Of a stretch of DNA of 64,000 bases, positions 1 through 7,810 are shown in pieces (the stretch's first letter is position 1; the number at the start of each line of letters is the position of its first letter). The stretch lies in NCBI GenBank assembly GCA_964364175.1, contig CAYILR010000005.1, positions 1-64,000 on the forward strand, given 5' to 3'. This DNA comes from CAYILR01 sp964364175. GTDB lineage: Bacteria; Bdellovibrionota; UBA1018. The notes below the pieces were generated by a model. The model did not search any database, was not told the origin of the DNA, and worked only from the letters and a program-made list of their open reading frames with translations. Made by a program: the position numbers and the translations under genes.

Positions 1-116
1 TTTTTTAGGTGCACCGCTTCAGCCACTGCTCGCATAATCAGGCTGAACAGTTACAGTTATAAATCAATATTTTTAATTTTTCAAGTATATTTTATTGATA
101 AAATTAATTTCTTATC
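1..116. other. AT-rich left edge, no gene seen
   Basis: This stretch is AT-rich and holds no convincing open frame on either strand. It ends at the palindromic repeat beginning near 117. It could be the untranslated flank of a gene lying to the left of the window. I see no clear promoter or terminator in it. Confidence 0.4.
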
Positions 117-145
117 GGTAAAAAGGTGGGGACCACCTTTTTACC
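117..145. repeat. REP-2 palindrome, copy 1
   Basis: A perfect 13-bp inverted repeat, GGTAAAAAGGTGG against CCACCTTTTTACC, around a 3-nt centre. Related palindromes flank the second RAYT transposase at 21089-21116 and 21848-21870, so this is probably a distant copy of that transposase's cognate repeat. The T-rich arm means it could also work as a transcription terminator. Confidence 0.75.
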
Positions 146-167
146 TCTCAAACGATTCAACTACAGT

Positions 168-214
168 CTGTGACCCTCGATTTCGCAGCCATCTTGTGGT
201 TTGAGGGGTCACAG
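168..214. repeat. REP-1-like palindrome, copy A
   Basis: Inverted repeat CTGTGACCC ... GGGTCACAG with a long inner part reading CTCGATTTCG near its left arm. It shares its ends with the repeats around the first RAYT transposase (15956-16057 and 16946-16998) and with the copy at 35254-35356, but the inner TTTGGAA block is replaced by TTTCG. It lies just downstream of the stop codon of the gene at 239-1195. Confidence 0.6.
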
Positions 215-238
215 ATTTGTATGAGCAAGGAATCTATT

Positions 239-1195
239 TTATTTCCCCACGAAGGAATTTTTGGGGCCAGATTCATTAACGGGAATCAGATATTTTCTCT
301 CCTGACATTTTTTCCAGTCAATCTGCTGGTTATGTCCTGATTCAGATCCCCAAAGACGGCTGAGCATCTGGTTCATCGTACGAGCTCCCATCCGATTGAT
401 CTCTCCTTTACGACCATCTGCTTCTGGCCAACCGACTATAGCCATCTTCGGCCACTCGGCAGCGCTCGCTATCAAGACCGATTTCATGCCTTTTTTAAAT
501 TGATCTAGTCCTGGTCCTACGCCAGTTTGAGGTACATGGCAGTATGCATCTGGAGTGCCGGGGTGTTGCTCGTTTTCCTGCATCATTCGGAAAAGCATAA
601 TTCCCCAGATTCGATACCAGCTTCCCCCATGATCTCCTGTGAAGCCGGCCCCGCGCTGAGTGAGATCTCCTCGGATGTCGATCATTTTTTTAAAAAATCG
701 CTCCTCCTGCTCGGGTGAGGAACGGTAAAAATAGTTGTTACTGTCCCACCAACGCGCCTGATTTCTGAGTAACTGGTGAACAGTTAATATTGCGTTCCAA
801 ACATTTCCCTCGTTGAATTCCAATGATTTGGAATAAAGAGAAACCGGATCAATTGAGTTATCGGGTTGTGACAGGATCCAGTCGAAAAGATCAGGTTCCT
901 TTCCTGTGTTATAGGAACGATAACCGTCGTTAACTGACAAGTAGTCCAGAAATTCGTTGTATGTGTAGCCGTACGACATGTTGTCCCGGACGAAATAGTA
1001 TGGACCACCTCTTTGGGTCACTGAAGTCAAACAATCCCCCAATAAATTTGGATCGATTTCGATTCGTTGTTTTTCGGCATAAGGGTAGTCGATAGAAAAT
1101 TGACGATGGATGGGTTCGCGGCAGATCGCCGTTAGAGTAAATTCGAAAAGCAGAAAAATCGTGAATAAAAAAGTTCGGTAAACACACATCCGCAC
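239..1195 (-). CDS. Secreted hypothetical protein
   Basis: A 318-residue protein of unknown function. The N-terminus (about residues 1-24) is a hydrophobic signal peptide with an Ala-Ile-Cys-Arg region that could be the cleavage site. The mature part is rich in Trp, Tyr and Asn, including the run ARWWDSNNYFYR, and has no family motif I recognise. The ATG start fits the signal peptide. The gene stands alone: its 3' side meets two palindromic repeats (117-145 and 168-214) and its 5' side meets a half copy of the same repeat family (1239-1255). This bracketing could reflect past repeat-mediated movement or simple use of the repeats as terminators. It is probably periplasmic or exported. Confidence 0.6.
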   Translation of the reverse strand: MRMCVYRTFLFTIFLLFEFTLTAICREPIHRQFSIDYPYAEKQRIEIDPNLLGDCLTSVTQRGGPYYFVRDNMSYGYTYNEFLDYLSVNDGYRSYNTGKEPDLFDWILSQPDNSIDPVSLYSKSLEFNEGNVWNAILTVHQLLRNQARWWDSNNYFYRSSPEQEERFFKKMIDIRGDLTQRGAGFTGDHGGSWYRIWGIMLFRMMQENEQHPGTPDAYCHVPQTGVGPGLDQFKKGMKSVLIASAAEWPKMAIVGWPEADGRKGEINRMGARTMNQMLSRLWGSESGHNQQIDWKKCQERKYLIPVNESGPKNSFVGK

Positions 1196-1238
1196 TACAG
1201 CTCGGTAGTTTGTGTGAAATGCTTAATAAGCTCACCGC

Positions 1239-1255
1239 AATCGAGGGTCACAGAT
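1239..1255. repeat. REP-1-like half copy B
   Basis: The sequence AATCGAGGGTCACAGAT repeats the right arm of REP-1 copy A and matches the end of the copy downstream of the first RAYT (16981-16997). Only one arm is present. It lies between the start of the gene at 239-1195 and the end of the CPBP gene. Confidence 0.5.
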
Positions 1256-1752
1256 ATTTCGAAGCGAGAAAAAAGCCCAAATTAAACCCAAAGTGGATCA
1301 TCAGAGGTGCGACCATTGCGTTGGAGCGGAGTCGTCTCCATCCCGTCGCAAGACCCAAAAGGACGACGTAAAAAGTTTGGTAGAGCACGAAACCGTGGAA
1401 CTCGTCGGGGACAAACCAGTAGGCTGCGAAGTGACCGCCAGCGAAGAGGAGTGTGGTGGCGAGAATTACGGCTCCGTTGTTTTGGGTCAAGGAGCTGAAG
1501 GCCTGCCAAAGGGCCAATCTAAAAATGGCCTCCTCAAGAATCGGGCCGAGGATCAAAAGCAAAAAAACTGTGGGTTGGTTTTGCCCAGAGTTTGATTTGG
1601 CTGCGGAAGATGATCCAGGAAATCAGGACGAAGGCGAATTCGAAGGCATATGAGTAGTATTCCGAGAGGTTTCGCCAGAAGAATGGGTCGGCCAACATTC
1701 GCAGAAAAACATAGATGCCGATGAGAATTGCTGCAGTCTTCTTCTGAGTCAT
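1248..1752 (-). pseudogene. CPBP-family membrane protease, frameshifted
   Basis: Two minus-strand reading frames together make one CPBP (CAAX protease and bacteriocin-processing, Abi) protein of about 167 residues. The upstream frame (1752 to about 1575) encodes an N-terminal membrane helix starting MTQKKTAAILIGIYVFL. The downstream frame (about 1570 to 1248) carries the three family motifs: EEAIFR (EExxxR), FAGGH (FxxxH) and HFGFN (HxxxN), all on membrane segments. The frames meet at a run of seven T (minus strand), where loss of one T would join them. This may be a real mutation, a homopolymer sequencing error or slippage. The catalytic core is intact. CPBP proteins are membrane proteases with varied roles. 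Confidence 0.6.
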
Positions 1753-1759
1753 GAAATAA

Positions 1760-2224
1760 TTATACTGATTTAAGCCGGGATCGGTACCTGATTTTAAACC
1801 AGAGGCGTTGATAGCTATTCATTTTGAGCAGGGCGCGTCCCAGCTCCAAAGATACAATGGAAGAAATTAAAGCCTGCAATCCGCTGAAGGGACGGATGAA
1901 TACTTTGAGATTCACCATTTGGCCTTGTTCGTTGAGAGTGATCTTGTCGATGCCCTGGATTTTTTTGTTTCTGACGGTGGCATCAAACTCGAGCAGAATT
2001 TCGTTGCCGCTGATCCAGGTTTTGCTAATTTTGTAATCATTGATGGAGGCGGCGACGTCATTGAGGAGAGCCATGACGACGGGTTTGCCGACTTTGGGTT
2101 TGTAAAGGGCAGGTGAAATGAGAGTCACCTCGTCCGAAACCACCGGCGAAATGATGCTGAGATCTTTTTTCTCGATCGCTTTGTGCCAGAATTGCATGAA
2201 ATTTTGAATTTGAGTGTCTGACAT
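1760..2224 (-). CDS. NTF2-like (SnoaL-type) protein
   Basis: A 154-residue soluble protein with the pattern of the nuclear transport factor 2-like fold. An N-terminal helix (MQFWHKAIEKKDLSIISPVV) leads into beta strands with a hydrophobic pocket pattern (LISPAL, LLEFDATV, INLKVFIRPF-like strands). No signal peptide is present. The family includes isomerases, polyketide cyclases and simple ligand binders, so no reaction can be named. The last 40 residues are a basic helix (LGRALLKMNSYQRLW) that goes beyond the minimal domain. It lies 7 bp upstream of the CPBP gene on the same strand, so the two may be co-transcribed. Confidence 0.6.
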   Translation of the reverse strand: MSDTQIQNFMQFWHKAIEKKDLSIISPVVSDEVTLISPALYKPKVGKPVVMALLNDVAASINDYKISKTWISGNEILLEFDATVRNKKIQGIDKITLNEQGQMVNLKVFIRPFSGLQALISSIVSLELGRALLKMNSYQRLWFKIRYRSRLKSV

Positions 2225-2236
2225 AGATATTTTGGC

Positions 2237-2422
2237 TCATCGAGAGACGAGAACCCAAACCCCCACGGTCCCTGCAACCGAAAGTGCAAGAACCACGGCC
2301 AAGAGTACTTCCCAAGTGGATTCGCTTTTTGCAGCAGCGGCTACTGCTGCAAATTGGGTTTTGTCGCCTAATTCAGCAAGAAAGATTGTTGCAAACGTCG
2401 TGATAAATGGCTTCCAGTCCAT
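2237..2422 (-). CDS. UPF0016/GDT1-like protein, half-size
   Basis: A 61-residue membrane protein with the signature ELGDKTQ of the UPF0016 (GDT1/TMEM165) cation transporter family, in which this E-x-G-D-K/R-T/S motif helps bind Mn2+ or Ca2+. Normal bacterial members either have two such repeats (about 190 residues) or are about 90-residue halves that work as pairs. Here only the first helix, the motif and one more helix remain before the stop, so the protein is short even for the half-size type. It may be a remnant or a minimal subunit. It starts MDWKPFITTF, typical of the family, and sits 13 bp upstream of the NTF2-like gene on the same strand. Confidence 0.6.
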   Translation of the reverse strand: MDWKPFITTFATIFLAELGDKTQFAAVAAAAKSESTWEVLLAVVLALSVAGTVGVWVLVSR

Positions 2423-2463
2423 CTGGTTTCTTTAGAATGGAATATTGGAGAAGGCAAGTAGCG

Positions 2464-2688
2464 CGGGAATATGGACTTTAAAAAAAATTGGCGCACTCGG
2501 AGAGATTCGGCCTTCGCCTTCTCGCTCCTGCTCGAAGGCTCGGCATGCATAATTTTCTAAGTCGCACTTCGTGTGCGACTTACTGTGCCAGACTCCTTCG
2601 GAGTCCGGCACAGCCGAAAATTCTGGTTCGAATCTCTTAGCTTCGGCGTAGAAGTAGGTGGGACGGGAATATGGACTTTAAAAAAAAT
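2464..2688 (-). repeat. Structured tail of tRNA-Arg with tRNA-derived repeats
   Basis: Read on the minus strand downstream of tRNA-Arg, this tail holds in order: a T-run and spacer; a stem GCCGAA (2642-2647) with TTCGGC (2613-2618) whose loop contains the reverse complement of the tRNA T-arm (2626-2637); a long hairpin (about 2584-2614); a second hairpin (about 2558-2583); and TTAGAAAATT. It ends with a second copy of the tRNA 3' end plus 26 nt of flank. That copy (2464-2509) matches 2664-2709 over 46 bp with one mismatch, at an offset of exactly 200 bp. The same arrangement follows tRNA-Ser at 35538. No protein frame is convincing here. It could be a small mobile element, an rtT-like tandem repeat tail or a processed RNA. 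Confidence 0.75.
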
Positions 2689-2765
2689 TGGCGCACCCGG
2701 AGAGATTCGAACTCCCGACCAACCGGTTCGAAGCCGGCTACTCTATCCAGCTGAGCTACGGGTGC
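2689..2765 (-). tRNA. tRNA-Arg (anticodon TCG)
   Basis: A complete 77-nt cloverleaf with encoded CCA. The acceptor stem is GCACCCG with CGGGTGC, the anticodon stem is GCCGG with CCGGT, and the loop CTTCGAA gives anticodon TCG, reading CGA codons. The T-arm is GGGAG-TTCGAAT-CTCTC. The gene lies 32 bp downstream of the TonB-dependent receptor on the same strand and is followed by an unusual tail carrying copies of its own 3' end. Confidence 0.95.
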
Positions 2766-2797
2766 GTAGAAGTGCCTGTACCATTAGAATCTCTGGC

Positions 2798-4810
2798 CTA
2801 CAAGCTTGCCTGCACGCTCAGCACGAAATTCCGTCCCGGTAGGGGAGCTCGGTCCTTCAAGAACGACACGTGGTTGCGGGCTTCGACGTTGAACAGGTTG
2901 TTCACCTTGGCCTGGAAGTGCAGCACTCCGAAGAATGTGTTGACCGGGGTCTCGGCCCCGAGATTGACCCATTGGTAGGCGTCGGTGGTGATTTCGTTCT
3001 TAGCAACCAGTCCTTGCGCTTCAGAGCGCTGGTATTCGACCATCGTCGATAGAGCGTTGACTCGATAATTCACTGCTAGCGATTCGCGCATGGGGGGGAT
3101 TCGCGACAGGTGGGTCGAGTTGCTGCGATTCAAGCCACGGACTAAATCAATTTTGCCATCGAGTTCAAAAAATCCCGAGGCCAGGCGCCAGGGGAGTTGC
3201 TGGCGGTACTCGAATTCTGCTCCGTACAACCGTGCTCGGATGGGTGAATATTGAAAAACTGGCAGATGAGTTTCCTCGTCGATTTCAGAGGTGGGCAGAA
3301 CCGCAATAAATCGCGAATAGTCCTGGAGGAATGTGCTGATGCGTCCTTCGCCGGTCTGAGTTTTGTGGCGCAAGGAAAGCTCGTGAGAATTGCCGATTTC
3401 GTTCTTGAGGTTTCTGTCGCCTTTTTCGAAAACTCCTGTCGCCACGTGCTGGCCATCTGCAAAGAGCTCCTGATAGTTGGGGGCTCGTTGCGTGAGAGTT
3501 TCTTGAAAGCCCAAGTTAAACTCTGGGGTGAGATGGTAAAGAACACCTCCCGAAACGCTCGGTGCCCAAAACAGTTTGGTCTCGCTAGCTCCAAATTTGT
3601 CATCATCCAGAGATTGTACCCAGCTTCGATCCACTCGAGCTCCCAGAGAGGGGACCCAGTTTCCGAGGGGGAGTTCTTCGTACGAAAAAATGGCCAGCGA
3701 CGAACTGTCGGTCGTGGGCAAGAATGCTTCCTCGCCGATGGCGCTGAATTTTGAATACTGCTGTTGTGCGCCGACGACTCCTTCGATCAATCCCAGCTTG
3801 CGATGCTTGATATCGAGACGATTTTCGATTCCCCGATTACGAAAAGTAGTGCCGATTTCGTCGCCTTCGAATTCCTGGTGTTTGTAGTGTGACATCGCCC
3901 CCTTGTAGCGGGCCGATTGCGCCCAGCTGAGATCTCGGACTTCCCCGGCTAGATCGAGGCGCTGTCGTTTCATGTCAATCGTCACATCGGGTTCAGCAAC
4001 CGTTCCATATAGGCCGTCATATCCCGAAACCGAAGCACCTAAATAACCCGTGTTGAAAATATAACTTCCCCCCACAGCTCCATCGAGAGCTTGGCTTTGG
4101 CTATTGGGGACTTTCAATGTGATTTCCGTTTCGTCTTTGGATAACGGATCCAGCGATCTGAGGCGTGCCGAGCGAGCGTATCCCGGAATGGAATAGTTAT
4201 TGGATTTTCGTCCGATCCAATCGAAGTGGAGGGAGAACGGACCGGCGTTTTTGTTGACCATGAATCCCGCTGAGCGGCCGAAATCTACTGACGAGATTTT
4301 TGTGCTAGCCCTGACAGAGGGCTCAATGTTCAATCGATCCGGAATTCGTGTATTGATTGTGTTCACCACTCCGCCGATTGCACTACTTCCATAAAGAAGA
4401 GCGGCAGAACCTCGGACAATCTCGACTCGCTCGACGAGGAATGGGTCGACAGGAACCGCATGATCCGGGCTAGTCCCCGAAGCGTCCTGGGTCCCAATCC
4501 CATTTTGCAAAATCCGAACGCGCTCGCCATCCAATCCGCGAATCACGGGGCGGCTGGAATTGGGCCCAAAGAAACTGGAGGTGACCCCGGCTTCCTTCGA
4601 TAGAGTTTCGCCGAGAGTGCTTTCTTTTTTATGCTCCAACTTGCGGCCAGAAATTTCAGTGACGGTGGGGAGGTATTCACCCACAGATTTTTTGGATTCG
4701 GATTGCCCAAGGACAGTGATTTCGGGAACGACGAATTCGTCTGCGGCGTGCGCAGTATAAGCGGACGCAAAAATCCAAAAGAGTAGAGTAAAAATCCGAA
4801 CGTGCCTCAC
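2798..4810 (-). CDS. TonB-dependent outer-membrane receptor, ZnuD-like
   Basis: A 670-residue receptor: signal peptide at about 1-22 (ending AYTAHA), plug domain at about 45-165 and then a beta-barrel. The plug carries RPVIRGLDGERVRILQNG, then DASGTSPDHAVPVDP and VERVEIVRGSAALLYG, which closely resemble the ZnuD zinc-receptor group. Such receptors import a metal or metal complex across the outer membrane with energy from TonB-ExbBD. The last residue is Leu rather than the usual Phe or Trp of barrel proteins. It lies 10 bp after the tonB gene, which itself overlaps slyD, and both neighbours have His-rich segments. This context supports metal uptake, with zinc or nickel the likeliest substrates. 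The substrate is an inference. Confidence 0.85.
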   Translation of the reverse strand: MRHVRIFTLLFWIFASAYTAHAADEFVVPEITVLGQSESKKSVGEYLPTVTEISGRKLEHKKESTLGETLSKEAGVTSSFFGPNSSRPVIRGLDGERVRILQNGIGTQDASGTSPDHAVPVDPFLVERVEIVRGSAALLYGSSAIGGVVNTINTRIPDRLNIEPSVRASTKISSVDFGRSAGFMVNKNAGPFSLHFDWIGRKSNNYSIPGYARSARLRSLDPLSKDETEITLKVPNSQSQALDGAVGGSYIFNTGYLGASVSGYDGLYGTVAEPDVTIDMKRQRLDLAGEVRDLSWAQSARYKGAMSHYKHQEFEGDEIGTTFRNRGIENRLDIKHRKLGLIEGVVGAQQQYSKFSAIGEEAFLPTTDSSSLAIFSYEELPLGNWVPSLGARVDRSWVQSLDDDKFGASETKLFWAPSVSGGVLYHLTPEFNLGFQETLTQRAPNYQELFADGQHVATGVFEKGDRNLKNEIGNSHELSLRHKTQTGEGRISTFLQDYSRFIAVLPTSEIDEETHLPVFQYSPIRARLYGAEFEYRQQLPWRLASGFFELDGKIDLVRGLNRSNSTHLSRIPPMRESLAVNYRVNALSTMVEYQRSEAQGLVAKNEITTDAYQWVNLGAETPVNTFFGVLHFQAKVNNLFNVEARNHVSFLKDRAPLPGRNFVLSVQASL

Positions 4811-4820
4811 CCGCCCACTC

Positions 4821-5477
4821 TTACTTCAGTTCATAACGAATGGGAACTTTTACGCGAATGGGCCGCAGGGTGCCGGCGGGAAGGGGTGGCAAGGTTCCCA
4901 GCTTTTTGAGGATTTCCAGCGCGGCCTCGTTGAGGGATGCAAAAGCCGAGGGGGCTTCGATATGAGAATCCTCGATGAATCCATCTGGACGAATGGTTAG
5001 GCAGACCACGACCAGGCCAGATTCTTCACGAAGCATGGCGGATTTGGGATAGACTTTGATGGCTTCAATTTTTTTGAAAATTTCCGAAATATAAACGGCC
5101 ATTTCTCCCACCGGGTGGGTGAGCGTTTCGGCGGGGGCGGGTGATTGTGTAGGTGCTCCATCGTGTGGAAGCAAGTTTGGTGCTGCTGCTTCGGAAACAA
5201 CTGGGAGGGGAGGCGTCACCTCCGCTTTTTCTGCCAGATCAACGACTTGAGCAGGCGCTTGCGGCGTTTTGGGCCGGTGGGGATGGGCGGGTGTGTGGTG
5301 GACCGCCCCCGGTCGCACCATTTCAATCAGAATTTCCGAAGAATTTAGCGAAACTTTCGGTCCTCGCTTCGAGAACAGAAAAACTCCGGCAAAGAGAATC
5401 CCGTGAATCAGTAAGCTATAAACCGCAAATTTTAGCTTCGGCGATAGCCTAATGCGAGTGATGTCCGCCGGGTCCAT
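4821..5477 (-). CDS. tonB: TonB energy-transducer protein
   Basis: A 218-residue TonB protein. One membrane helix (about residues 15-35, AVYSLLIHGILFAGVFLF) is followed by a Pro/Ala-rich periplasmic linker with a His-rich patch (VHHTPAHPHRP), then the C-terminal TonB domain (about 130-218) with the typical IKVYPKSAMLREESG start and VRVKVPI-like end. TonB couples the proton-motive force to outer-membrane receptors. The ATG at 5477 lies inside the end of slyD, giving a 29-nt overlap and suggesting translational coupling. It precedes the receptor gene by 10 bp, so it is probably its dedicated partner. No exbB or exbD is present nearby, so those must be encoded elsewhere. Confidence 0.85.
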   Translation of the reverse strand: MDPADITRIRLSPKLKFAVYSLLIHGILFAGVFLFSKRGPKVSLNSSEILIEMVRPGAVHHTPAHPHRPKTPQAPAQVVDLAEKAEVTPPLPVVSEAAAPNLLPHDGAPTQSPAPAETLTHPVGEMAVYISEIFKKIEAIKVYPKSAMLREESGLVVVCLTIRPDGFIEDSHIEAPSAFASLNEAALEILKKLGTLPPLPAGTLRPIRVKVPIRYELK

Positions 5478-5937
5478 GCGCGTGTCCGTGTTCCATTTCT
5501 TCCGGAGTCGCGTCGCGGATGCTCAAAACTTCCACATCAAAATGCAGGGTTTGGCCGGCCAAGGGATGGTTGCCGTTGATGCTGATCTGGTCGCCTTCGA
5601 TGGCTTCGATCACAAAAATCATCCCGTGTCCTTCGGGATTGGTGGCTTGAAAATCCATGCCGACGCGGACTTTGGCTTCGGGCGGAAACTGCGAGCGCTG
5701 TACGTCGAATTTCAATTCAGGATTGATTTCGCCGTATCCCTCTGCGGGCGGAACAGTGACAGATTTTTTGCCGCCGATTTCCAATCCTGCCAATGCGTTT
5801 TCCAGGCCAGGAACGATTTGATCGGCCCCGTGCAGATAAACAAAAGGATCCGTCACATCGGATTGATCCAGGGTTTCTCCTTCGGTGTTCTTGAGGGAGT
5901 ATTTCAGCTCGACTACTTTTCCATTCGAAATGTTCAT
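5449..5937 (-). CDS. slyD: FKBP-type peptidyl-prolyl isomerase SlyD
   Basis: A 162-residue cytoplasmic peptidyl-prolyl cis-trans isomerase and chaperone. The split FKBP domain (about 1-70 and 125-145) surrounds the insert-in-flap chaperone domain. Family landmarks include DPFVYLHGADQIVPGLE, the PPAEGYGEINPE segment and NHPLAGQTLHFDVEV. The C-terminus is His-rich (EHGHAHGPGGHHSH), as in metal-binding SlyD proteins that deliver nickel. The start overlaps the stop of the upstream lipoprotein by 4 nt, and the end overlaps tonB. In this operon it may handle metal brought in by the receptor, though that is inference. Confidence 0.93.
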   Translation of the reverse strand: MNISNGKVVELKYSLKNTEGETLDQSDVTDPFVYLHGADQIVPGLENALAGLEIGGKKSVTVPPAEGYGEINPELKFDVQRSQFPPEAKVRVGMDFQATNPEGHGMIFVIEAIEGDQISINGNHPLAGQTLHFDVEVLSIRDATPEEMEHGHAHGPGGHHSH

Positions 5938-7130
5938 GGCGTCAGCTTAGCATAGATAAACTGATTCCAGGTATAGTCTAGTACCTGTTTTTTCGCGAAA
6001 ACGATGTCAAAGTGGCCGGTGGGCAGCCCTCCGGTGGGCAGTTCGAACGGAACGCCATACTCGTTGTGCGAAATTCCCAGCTGGTCATAGAGTTTGTAAT
6101 CGACCAGGCTCATGGCGGGTCTTCCATAAGCAAACCAGAGTCCGTACTGGTGTTGAGTGGGTACCACGCTGTCGTCTTTGGAAATGATCATCGAGACCCG
6201 CTTGGAGAGAACATAGGGAGCCAAGGTGATTGGATCGATTTTCATGATGGAATGCAAGTAGCCTTCAAAACTAGTGTCATTAGGCATCCAGGTGAGCCCG
6301 AGTTGAAAGAGCTTTTCTCTCCAAAATTCACGATACTCGGTGACCGAAGGTTCGCGGGAGTGCGAAATGATCGAGGCAATTTGTCCGCCCCCCATAATGA
6401 TGACGCCCTTTTTGATGCGAGGTTCTACGGCGATCAGATAAGCGTTCATCAAACCGCCCAGCGAAATCCCCATGGAAAAAATACTGCTGGGGTCGATGCG
6501 GACCGGTACGACATTGAGATTCGAAACTGCCAGCACGAAGTCCAGGGCTTGCTGGATCGCAACGGTGTTTCGGATGAAGTACTGGTTGGTTTGATCAATG
6601 GGTTGATCGATTGAAGCAGCCGCGTGGTCTGGGTAAACGACGAGGCAGTGTGCACCTGTTGCTCGTGAGGTGTAATAATCAGCAATATCAGCTTCGACTG
6701 TGCCGCCAGATCCCAATGGAGGGATTTGAATGACGAGCGGGCCAGGAACTCCCAGTGGGACTCTTTTGGATACGAAAAATTCAAAGCGAATGTAGTAGTG
6801 TCCTTCGGATGTACTGAGAAAGGACGGAAAGTTGCGAATATGAGGGGCGTCTTGTGCGGAAAGCACTCCTTTGAAGTGATAATAGTTGGCGGTCTCGTTT
6901 TTTAATCGCAGTTCGGTTGCAGTCGCGTTGCTGGTGTAAGCGAATTTTTCAGCGAGGTCGGCTGGCAATGGAGGGACATTGTGGTGTTCGCCGTATTGAT
7001 TGAGGACTAGGTCTTTGAGTTCTGCCAGGCCTTTTTGGTTTCCCACTTCGTCCAGGAGCTGTTGGCATCCTGTAGTGGCAATGAGCAAAAGGAAAACAAG
7101 GACGTTCAGGGGGCGGTGAAGGTTCATCAT
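5934..7130 (-). CDS. Lipoprotein with alpha/beta-hydrolase fold
   Basis: A 398-residue lipoprotein. The signal peptide ends in a lipobox (IATTGC, about residues 17-22), so it should be anchored to a membrane. The rest resembles a secreted serine hydrolase: a nucleophile elbow GISLGG, an acidic residue in SKDDSVVPT and a late His in GHFDIVFA make a plausible Ser-Asp-His triad. The substrate is unknown. A paralogue with the same landmarks lies at 61064-62329. It is the first gene of the slyD-tonB-receptor operon and overlaps slyD by 4 nt. Lipase, esterase or peptidase activity are all possible. Confidence 0.65.
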   Translation of the reverse strand: MMNLHRPLNVLVFLLLIATTGCQQLLDEVGNQKGLAELKDLVLNQYGEHHNVPPLPADLAEKFAYTSNATATELRLKNETANYYHFKGVLSAQDAPHIRNFPSFLSTSEGHYYIRFEFFVSKRVPLGVPGPLVIQIPPLGSGGTVEADIADYYTSRATGAHCLVVYPDHAAASIDQPIDQTNQYFIRNTVAIQQALDFVLAVSNLNVVPVRIDPSSIFSMGISLGGLMNAYLIAVEPRIKKGVIIMGGGQIASIISHSREPSVTEYREFWREKLFQLGLTWMPNDTSFEGYLHSIMKIDPITLAPYVLSKRVSMIISKDDSVVPTQHQYGLWFAYGRPAMSLVDYKLYDQLGISHNEYGVPFELPTGGLPTGHFDIVFAKKQVLDYTWNQFIYAKLTP

Positions 7131-7207
7131 TGTGAGTGGGCTTTTACCAGATCGGACCCGATTAGTTAAACAAAATCGGTGTATTTTTAATTTTTTGAAA
7201 ATTACGG

Positions 7208-7792
7208 CTATTTGATGAATTTATCTTTAAAATGTTTAATAACGTTTTCGGGCAGCTGCATGGGGGGTTGGATCGTATTCCCAAAACGGCCCCCGATCCC
7301 GCCCCATTGGCCGGTATGGACGACAACGTGGCTGCTGGTTTGGACGGACTGGAACTCAATATCGTTCTCAAAGCTGATGATTTCGGACTCTCCTAGAAGC
7401 GGGTTATAGGACGCAAAAAAGTCGGTTCCTCGAACTCCCATGACCGCCGAGGGGGTGCGTACGGTGGGGACCGCATGGGCTTGTGATCCAATTTGGATCT
7501 GGATTCGGGATTGCCCTTCTTCGAGGCGCAGCAGCCCAATGACCTTCCCCTCGGCATCCGATTTTTCAAAGGAGGCTTTGAACGGGCCGATCAGGACCCA
7601 ACTTTGGTAGGAGATCCGGGCACGGAGTTTGGATCCGGGTTCTCCCGAGATTTTGTCGCCCCAGTGGATTTTGCCGTCTTTCGAGGCCAGGGTTACCTTT
7701 CCTTCGGTTTCCATAATGCTGATGATGGGGGCGTCGGCGGATAGGGCGGGGAGTGAAAACAGAGAGATCAGCGTGAGCAAAATTAATTTCAT
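7208..7792 (-). CDS. Secreted FecR-domain protein
   Basis: A protein of about 194 residues starting MKLILLTLISLFSLPALSA, a clear signal peptide, which is why the ATG at 7792 is preferred over the one at 7810. The centre carries the FecR-type signature VRTPSAVMGVRGTDFFASY (about 115-135) with flanking beta strands. FecR domains sense signals in the periplasm for sigma regulators, but many secreted single-domain versions have no sigma partner and unknown roles, and none is encoded beside this gene. It is transcribed divergently from the symporter at 7811, with almost no space between the starts. Confidence 0.75.
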   Translation of the reverse strand: MKLILLTLISLFSLPALSADAPIISIMETEGKVTLASKDGKIHWGDKISGEPGSKLRARISYQSWVLIGPFKASFEKSDAEGKVIGLLRLEEGQSRIQIQIGSQAHAVPTVRTPSAVMGVRGTDFFASYNPLLGESEIISFENDIEFQSVQTSSHVVVHTGQWGGIGGRFGNTIQPPMQLPENVIKHFKDKFIK

Positions 7793-7810
7793 ATGATATG
7801 AAATTACCAC

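Noticed and set aside
2573..2978. Open frames on the plus strand across tRNA-Arg
   Set aside because: They run over the tRNA and the antisense of the receptor gene and show no protein-like pattern.
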